Origin: Limosilactobacillus reuteri
GTDB taxonomy: Bacteria > Bacillota > Bacilli > Lactobacillales > Lactobacillaceae
Length of the DNA stretch: 64,000 nucleotides
Reading direction: 5' to 3'
NCBI RefSeq assembly: GCF_034259105.1
Contig: NZ_CP139478.1
Span: 237,001 to 301,000, forward strand
In this document: positions 58,784-64,000 of the stretch, piece by piece
Position numbering within the stretch: the first letter of the stretch is position 1
Layout of the letters: each line of letters opens with the position of its first letter
Program-made: the position numbers and the translations under genes
Notes under the pieces: model-generated
The model's database searches: none
The model's input: the letters and a program-made list of their open reading frames with translations, nothing else
Told to the model about the DNA's origin: nothing

Positions 58784-59158
58784 ATGACAAAACGAAAAGT
58801 AAAACGGGGTGACATCTATTACGCTGACTTATCCCCGGTAATTGGATCGGAACAGGGTGGCGTTCGTCCAGTCCTGATCCTTCAAAATGACGTGGGAAAT
58901 CATTATAGTCCAACAGTAATCATTGCTGCGATTACTGCCCAAATGCAAAAAAAGAAGATGCCTACTCATGTCCAACTAAAAGGTAAGTCGTTACCGTTAA
59001 CTCATGATTCGGTCATTTTGTTGGAGCAATTACGTACGATTGATAAACAACGATTGAAAGACCGAATTGCTCATTTATCGCCAGAGACAATGGCAAAAGT
59101 GGACAAAGCATTAACCATTAGTGTGGGGTTAAATGCTGCATATGATGAAAATAAATGA
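58784..59158 (+). CDS. mazF: MazF/NdoA-family endoribonuclease toxin
   Basis: The 124-aa protein is a PemK/MazF-type mRNA interferase: [26 protein letters not shown] at the N-terminus with the conserved arginine, and ITAQ near residue 50 with threonine at the active site. In Bacillus the antitoxin gene ndoAI lies between alr and ndoA. Here only 18 nt separate alr and mazF, so no adjacent antitoxin exists. The frame is intact. It may be controlled by an unlinked antitoxin, be attenuated, or act as a mild regulator. Confidence 0.92.
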   Translation: MTKRKVKRGDIYYADLSPVIGSEQGGVRPVLILQNDVGNHYSPTVIIAAITAQMQKKKMPTHVQLKGKSLPLTHDSVILLEQLRTIDKQRLKDRIAHLSPETMAKVDKALTISVGLNAAYDENK

Positions 59159-59160
59159 GT

Positions 59161-59330
59161 TTGACAATTTGCGTCAGAACTCGTATACTCACTATTAAAT
59201 TAATCACGGTTCTTTTAATGTAGCCCAGAGAGACTACAAAAGACAAAATAATATAAGCATAGTGGGCACAAAACTATGCTTCCTCTTTTGTAAAGCTCTA
59301 GGACCATTAAAGGGACTAGAGCTTTTTTAG
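59161..59330 (+). promoter_or_regulatory. PyrR-type attenuator and promoter upstream of codBA
   Basis: TTGACA (59161-59166), 17 bases, TATACT (59184-59189) form a consensus promoter. TGTAGCCCAGAGAGACTACA (59219-59238) forms a hairpin whose loop matches the PyrR-binding consensus AGNCCAGAGAGRCU. A further hairpin (AAGCATAGT/ACTATGCTT) and a terminator, AAAGCTCTAG (59292-59301) with CTAGAGCTTTTTT (59316-59328), follow. UMP-bound PyrR would stabilise the first hairpin and favour termination. Confidence 0.82.
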
Positions 59331-59348
59331 GTCTAAGGAGGATATCTT

Positions 59349-60725
59349 GTGAAAGAGCAAAAGGGGACAACGATTTTTAGTATTCCAATGAAGAACAGAA
59401 AGACTAATACTTGGGATATGTTTGCCACGTGGGTCGGGGCAAATGCCAATAATGGGACATGGTTTGTCGGCGGAGTGCTCGCCGCTTGTGGATTTTCGGT
59501 TGCCATGAAGGTCTTAGTATTGTCATCTGCCTTATCATATGTATTTTTAAGTTTGGTAGGTTACATTGGTTATAAGACTGGGGTATCAACGATGACTTTA
59601 AGCCGTGCTTCATTTGGTGAACGGGGCAGTTATCTCCCATCATTAGTTAATATTACCCAATTCATTGGTTGGACAGCGGTTAATACTTTTATTGCGGCCC
59701 AATCGGTAAGCATTCTTTTCCATGACTTATTAGGATGGCCTGTGTGGGGACAGCATGGCGGCTATTTAGGGCTAGTAGTCGGGATTATTATCATGAGCAT
59801 TCTCCATATTATTAGTGTTTCTAGCGGATCACGTTCAGTCCAAATGATTGAGCGGTTAGGGATAATCCTTGTTCTTGTATTCGTCATTTGGGAGTCAGTA
59901 GCTGTTTTTCGAACCGTTTCCTTCAGTCAAATTGTAAATTGGCATGTTCCTGCGCAATCAAAAATGGCAGTCGGTGCGGCGGTCGATTATGTAGCAGCTT
60001 TTAATTTAGCCTGGGTAACTGCCGGTGCTGATTTCACCCGCTTTACTGCTAAAGAAAAGAATGCGACTTTGACGCCGTTCCTTGGTGCTTTACTAGGGGT
60101 TGTATGGTTTGCTTTCATCGGCCTGATTTCAACAATTAGTATTGCAATTTCAAGTGGGGTATATAACGCAAATAACTCTGATCCCTCAACGATTGCTAGT
60201 AAGTTAGGACTGGGGGTAGTTGCCCTTCTTGTTATTATTTTGACCTCGATGACGGCAAATGCTGTTAATTTATTAGCGGCCGGATCAGCTCTTTCAAATA
60301 TCTTTACAAAGCTCAAATTAGAGTATTCATTATGGATCGTAGTATTGCTTGCGACAGTTGTGACCTTTATTCCGATGTTTGTCGGTAGTTTCTTGAGTGC
60401 TTTTGAATCGTTCCTTGACTATGTGGGGATGGTGTTAGGACCTACAATTGCCATTATTTGTACTGATTTTTATTTCCGTGCTCATCGGCAATATGATGTT
60501 GATGAATTAGGTAAAGTTGGTGGAAAATATTGGTATCGCGGAGGCGTCAACTGGGTAGCAATTATTGTTTTTGCTATCGGAGTTGCCTTCTTCTTAGGCG
60601 TGCATCAGCTGCCAATCTTCGTAAATACGATTGGGGCCACATTTATTGATATGTGTTTGAGTGGTATCCTATACTATGGAATTATGTTGTTGGTTGACCG
60701 AAAGGGAAATGAATTATGCTATTAA
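59349..60725 (+). CDS. codB: Cytosine permease (NCS1 family)
   Basis: CodB imports cytosine. The 458-aa protein has about twelve membrane helices and the NCS1 features FATWVGANANNGTWFVGG at the N-terminus and LSRASFGERGSYLPSLV near residue 82. GTG at 59349 lies 7 nt after AAGGAGG. It overlaps codA by 10 nt, and the PyrR attenuator upstream supports a pyrimidine salvage role. Confidence 0.9.
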   Translation: MKEQKGTTIFSIPMKNRKTNTWDMFATWVGANANNGTWFVGGVLAACGFSVAMKVLVLSSALSYVFLSLVGYIGYKTGVSTMTLSRASFGERGSYLPSLVNITQFIGWTAVNTFIAAQSVSILFHDLLGWPVWGQHGGYLGLVVGIIIMSILHIISVSSGSRSVQMIERLGIILVLVFVIWESVAVFRTVSFSQIVNWHVPAQSKMAVGAAVDYVAAFNLAWVTAGADFTRFTAKEKNATLTPFLGALLGVVWFAFIGLISTISIAISSGVYNANNSDPSTIASKLGLGVVALLVIILTSMTANAVNLLAAGSALSNIFTKLKLEYSLWIVVLLATVVTFIPMFVGSFLSAFESFLDYVGMVLGPTIAIICTDFYFRAHRQYDVDELGKVGGKYWYRGGVNWVAIIVFAIGVAFFLGVHQLPIFVNTIGATFIDMCLSGILYYGIMLLVDRKGNELCY

Positions 60726-61954
60726 AAAATGTACATGTTGATAATCATGAAGAAGTAGTCGATGTTCGAATTCTCAATGGAAAATTTAGTGAGATTAAGG
60801 CTAACCTAACGCCCCATGATGGTGAAGAAGTTATTGACGGTAAAGAAAATTTACTTTTACCACCATTTGTTGATTCTCATGTTCACTTAGACGCTACGCT
60901 TACTGCTGGTCAGCCAGAATGGAATGAAACCGGGACTTTATTTGATGGTATCCGAATTTGGAGTGAACGGAAACAAGATTTAACGAAGGAAGATGTTAAA
61001 TCGCGTGCGAAAAAGACATTACTAAATATGGTTGGTCATGGGATTCAACACGTACGGAGCCATGTTGATGTAACTGATCCTCATTTAATTGCCGCCCGTG
61101 CTCTTCTTGAATTGCGTGAAGAATTAAAAGACTGGATCGACTTGCAGTTGGTTGCATTTCCCCAAGAAGGTATTCTTAGCTATCCTCATGGACGTGAATT
61201 AATGGAGCAGGCGGTTAAAGAAGGATTAGATGTCGTCGGTGGTATTCCCCATTTTGAATTTACAACTGAATATGGGTGGCAATCCGTCCATTTCTTAATG
61301 GCTCTTGCGGATAAGTATGATCGTTTAGTTGACGTTCACTGTGATGAAATCGATGACCCAGCTTCGCGTAATCTTGAAGTTTTAGCGACCGAAGCTTATG
61401 AACGAGGGATGAAGGACCGGGTCACAGCAAGTCATACGACAGCGATGGGATCATATAATGATGCTTATACTTATAAATTATTCCGTCTATTAAAGATGAG
61501 TGATATTAATTTTGTATCTAATCCATTAGTCAATGTTCACCTTGGCGGTCGCTTCGATACTTACCCAAAGCGTCGCGGCGTTACTCGGATTAAGGAATTA
61601 ACAGGAGCGGGGATTAATGTTTCCTTTGGTGAGGATGATATCCAAGATCCGTGGAATCCTCTCGGCGATGGTAACATGTTAGATGCAGTTACGATGGGTG
61701 TTTATATTGCTCACTTGATGGGGTATCACCAACTGCAAGATGCCTTTAATTACGTAACCTATAACGGTGCTAAGACATTGCATATTAGTGATAATTATGG
61801 AATTGAAGTAGGAAAACCTGCAAACTGTATCTTATTGAATGCCCACGACTTTTATAATGCCCTTAATAAGCATGTTGAAGTTCTTTATAATATTCGTCAT
61901 GGGAAGGTTCTTGCCGAGACGAAACCAGCTGAAACCAAAGTTAATATCAAATAA
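60716..61954 (+). CDS. codA: Cytosine deaminase
   Basis: CodA converts cytosine to uracil and ammonia, feeding UMP via Upp. The 412-aa amidohydrolase shows the metal motif DSHVHLDATLTAG near residue 60, HVDVTDP near 115, HCDEIDD near 206, TASHTTAMG near 238 and SFGEDDIQDPW near 307. It overlaps codB by 10 nt, so the pair is translationally coupled and PyrR-regulated. Confidence 0.95.
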   Translation: MLLKNVHVDNHEEVVDVRILNGKFSEIKANLTPHDGEEVIDGKENLLLPPFVDSHVHLDATLTAGQPEWNETGTLFDGIRIWSERKQDLTKEDVKSRAKKTLLNMVGHGIQHVRSHVDVTDPHLIAARALLELREELKDWIDLQLVAFPQEGILSYPHGRELMEQAVKEGLDVVGGIPHFEFTTEYGWQSVHFLMALADKYDRLVDVHCDEIDDPASRNLEVLATEAYERGMKDRVTASHTTAMGSYNDAYTYKLFRLLKMSDINFVSNPLVNVHLGGRFDTYPKRRGVTRIKELTGAGINVSFGEDDIQDPWNPLGDGNMLDAVTMGVYIAHLMGYHQLQDAFNYVTYNGAKTLHISDNYGIEVGKPANCILLNAHDFYNALNKHVEVLYNIRHGKVLAETKPAETKVNIK

Positions 61955-61979
61955 AATTAAAAAAATCTCATAATAGTTA

Positions 61980-62296
61980 TTGACAAGTTTGGGAATGACC
62001 AGTATATTATATCCAACAATTAAATTTAGATTAGAAAAACGTTGAAGGAAATAACGATTTGAAATTGGTGACAGAGAATTAGCGGGTGGTGTGAGCTGAT
62101 CGGGATTTCTAATTGTTAATCGTTCCTGAGTTACCGGCTGAAACCAAGTAAGCTGAGGTTGGCTGCCATCCATTATTTTGGCCACAAATGATTGTTTGTG
62201 AATGAGAGGATTGACTACGAGTTGATCAAAGTAGGATGGTACCGCGCAGAAGCGTTCTTACAATTGCGATGAAGCAATGTAAGGACGCTTTTTTCT
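61980..62296 (+). promoter_or_regulatory. T-box riboswitch and promoter upstream of hydratase gene
   Basis: TTGACA (61980-61985), 17 bases, TATATT (62003-62008) form a consensus promoter. The leader has a Stem I with the apical AGAGA and GGTGGTG elements, and the T-box antiterminator AGGATGGTACCGCG at 62233-62246. A terminator follows from AGCGTTCTTACA to TGTAAGGACGCT (62251-62290) with a T run. The specifier codon is not clear: the likely 3' loop TAATTGTT (62110-62117) allows several readings, so I leave the amino acid open. Confidence 0.88.
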
Positions 62297-62338
62297 TTCT
62301 AAATTTTAAAAAAATATTTTGTCTTGGAGGTAATTATT

Positions 62339-63129
62339 ATGACTGAATTAAACGCACGACAGGAAGAATTTGCTAAGGCTCTTTTTGAAGCTTATGACAC
62401 TAATACGCCATTGAAAGAGGAAGAATGGAAAGACGTTGTTACTGATGATGAAACCGCATATGCAGTTCAAGATGCGGTAGTAAAGTTAAAAGGAAAGCCA
62501 ACTGCAGGATATAAAGTTTCGTTAACTAGTAAAGAAACTCAAGACATGTTTGATGCTGATTCACCATTGTATGGACAACAAGTTGCTGAACGATTCCTAC
62601 AGTCACCGGCGGATGTTGACTTGCAGATGTTAAATGAACCGTTATTAGAGGTTGAATTAACCTTCCGCGCAAAAGAAGACTTGCAACCTAGTGATACATT
62701 AGAAGATTTATTTCATAAGGTAACTGTTGCGGGAGCCTTAGAATTGCCTGATGCACGTTTCGTCGATTGGTTTCCAGATTTAGGAAAATATAATGTAATG
62801 GCTGATTGTGCTGTTGGTGGTCTTGTTGTATATGGTGAAGAACATGATGCAGATAGCGTATTTGAAAATGTTGACGATGCTGCTAATGTTCATGCCGTTT
62901 TATTCAAAGATGGTAAGAAATTAAAAGAAGGGGTATCATCAGAAGTTTTAGGCAATCCCTTTAAGTCTCTTCAATGGTTAGTACAAAAATTAGCTGAACA
63001 AGGAAAAGCATTTACCAAGGCCAAATGGTATCATCCGGAACATTTGTCTTACCACCTAAGCTCACTGCTGGTAAGTGGGAAGTTGAGTTCGATAGCGGTT
63101 TAGGAAACGTTGTAGTTAATGCGAAATAA
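62339..63129 (+). pseudogene. 2-keto-4-pentenoate hydratase/FAH-like enzyme, frameshifted near the 3' end
   Basis: The protein belongs to the fumarylacetoacetate hydrolase-like hydratases (MhpD-type): YAVQDAVVKLKGKPTAGYKVSLTS, LLEVELTF and DCAVGGLVVYG are typical. The initial frame from ATG 62339 ends at 63103 with an atypical tail. The proper end, SSGTFVLPPKLTAGKWEVEF and on to VVVNAK, is in another frame and stops at 63129. Restoring one G in the GG at 63019-63020 (AAGGGCC instead of AAGGCC) joins them as FTKGQMVSSGTF. The gene is under a T-box, so it serves amino-acid-related metabolism, not defined further. It may be a true loss of the C-terminal 35 residues or a sequence error. Confidence 0.85.
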
Positions 63130-63191
63130 GTGTTGAAAGCAGATGGGAAAATTGGGTGAGAAATCGCCAACGGAAATTAATATTTTGAGAA

Positions 63192-63265
63192 TCGCCGTTT
63201 GTAAAATTAAGTTAGAAAAATAGAAAAGCGATCTGTGGTTGAGTTAATCACAGGTCGCTTTAATA
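63192..63265 (+). mobile_element. IS30 end remnant with hairpin, interrupted by intron
   Basis: The first 38 bases are identical to the left end of the IS30 element at 51036. After this, similarity fades and a perfect-looking hairpin takes over: AGCGATCTGTG (63227-63237) with CACAGGTCGCT (63249-63259), one G-T pair, then TTTAATA. The group II intron starts at 63266. Whether transposase sequence resumes after the intron lies outside the window. Confidence 0.7.
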
Positions 63266-64000
63266 GTGCGCCCGGCATGGGTATTAGCTAGGTGGTGAAA
63301 GTCCGCTATGGGCCGTAGTAGTCGGAACCATGAGCTGAGGACAAGGGTGTCCACCGTGAGGTGGAATCTGAAGGAAGTCTAAGGCAAAGTACTGCATCGA
63401 TGAACAAGAAGTAGCTATAAGGCTGAAATTAACTGGATAAGGCTGCTAGACAAGTTGAAGTCCAATACTACTCGAAGTTGGTCTCAGTAAAGCTAACGAT
63501 GACATGGTACGAAAGCTAATATTCTTACCCGGGGAGATCTGGCCTACACGTTTCCGACAAGAGGAATAAGTTTAATTTCCACAGAAACAAGCGGTGCAGT
63601 GATGCAGTGTTGAGTAAGCCAGAAGTCAGCCGAGGTCATAGTAGTTTGAATAATTAGATGAAGGACTGAACGACAATAACTTGTAACTTATATCGGAGGT
63701 GTAATCAGGTGCGACAATCGCAGAAAACAGAACAACAAGCTGACCGCTTGTCGAGGATAGGTTTGGAAAACCGAAAGTACACAAGGGCGCGTAGTACCGG
63801 TTATGGTGAAGGTAAAGGTATGAGTGTCACTATCCAAGACCTGGTCTTGGATCGCAATAACCTTAATCAGGCTTATTTGCGAGTTAAGAGAAATAAAGGA
63901 GCAGCAGGCGTTGACGATATGACAGTCAATGACCTTCTGCCATATCTCAGAGAAAATAAGACGGAACTGATCGCTAGTTTGCGTGAGGGCAAGTATAAAC
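63266..64000 (+). mobile_element. Group IIC intron, 5' part (runs off the window)
   Basis: The sequence starts GTGCGCCCGGCATGGG, followed by domain I elements such as AAGGGTGTCC, GGTGGAATCTGAAGGAAG and TTCTTACCCGGGGAGATCTGG. These closely recall the Oceanobacillus iheyensis group IIC intron. Insertion just 3' of a terminator-like hairpin is the hallmark target choice of group IIC introns. It encodes a reverse transcriptase from 63709. The 3' end, with domains V and VI, is outside the window. Confidence 0.88.
63709..64000 (+). CDS. ltrA: Group II intron reverse transcriptase/maturase, N-terminal part
   Basis: The frame starts at GTG 63709, 9 nt after GGAGG, and is open to the window edge (97 codons). 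It shows the RT0-RT1 region: QDLVLDRNNLNQAYLRVKRNKGAAGVDDM, then LLPYLRENKTELIASLREGKY. Such proteins splice the intron RNA as maturases and copy it into DNA target sites. Intact as far as visible. Confidence 0.9.
   Translation, partial: MRQSQKTEQQADRLSRIGLENRKYTRARSTGYGEGKGMSVTIQDLVLDRNNLNQAYLRVKRNKGAAGVDDMTVNDLLPYLRENKTELIASLREGKYK

Noticed and set aside
59190..59330. Purine riboswitch before codB
   Set aside because: The conserved purine aptamer junction sequences are absent, while the PyrR loop and terminator explain the leader.

Overview
The window looks like chromosomal DNA of a heterofermentative lactobacillus, most likely Limosilactobacillus reuteri or a close relative. This rests on gene content and protein similarity judged from memory, not on a database search. 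It has moderate to low G+C, Gram-positive ribosome binding sites, T-box and PyrR-type leaders, a complete dlt operon including dltX, an RpoE delta subunit, a mevalonate-pathway HMG-CoA reductase, and several IS30-family insertion sequences. I saw no tRNA, rRNA or CRISPR array.

Layout. 1-10 kb: the end of a CPA2 antiporter gene, helD, ndk, a solitary DNA methyltransferase on the minus strand, trpS behind a Trp T-box, then a tight ppx / mvaA / HELLH-motif protein / sirtuin cluster. 10-17 kb: a 41-codon minus-strand small gene, a DUF72 gene, then the conserved metG-tatD-rnmV-rsmA-veg-ispE block. 17-25 kb: a zinc ABC transporter operon (znuACB) behind a near-perfect Zur box but with a frameshifted binding-protein gene, then purR-glmU-prs, an IS30 element and a serine-rich lipoprotein. 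25-34 kb: rarA broken by two nonsense codons, a minus-strand lipL / HD-hydrolase / HAD cluster, a DUF1934 gene that seems to start at ATT, rpoE, pyrG with a CTP-type attenuator, murA with Asp at the fosfomycin-target position, and rpmE2. 34-39 kb: PTS EIIC, DUF915 hydrolase, sortase A and a second IS30 element. 39-46 kb: an operon of PEP synthase, a beta-helix protein, triose-phosphate isomerase, class II aldolase and a histidine phosphatase. 46-52 kb: LMW phosphatase, lemA-htpX, murF, cshA, a third IS30 element and the 3' remnant of a glutaminase gene. 52-57 kb: dltXABCD on the minus strand. 57-64 kb: acpS-alr-mazF, PyrR-controlled codBA, a T-box-controlled but frameshifted 2-keto-4-pentenoate hydratase gene, and at the edge an IS30 end remnant carrying a hairpin into whose 3' side a group IIC intron has inserted.

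Themes. Regulation is largely by RNA: two T-boxes, a PyrR attenuator, a probable reiterative-transcription attenuator on pyrG, plus Zur and Pur operators. Cell-envelope genes are well represented (murA, murF, glmU, alr, dlt, sortase). Decay is visible: one gene has two nonsense codons, two genes each look one G short in a G run, and one gene is truncated at an IS. Two intergenic copies of a hairpin repeat with compensatory base changes, a five-gene PEP synthase operon with a beta-helix protein, and the group IIC intron inside an IS remnant are the least ordinary parts.
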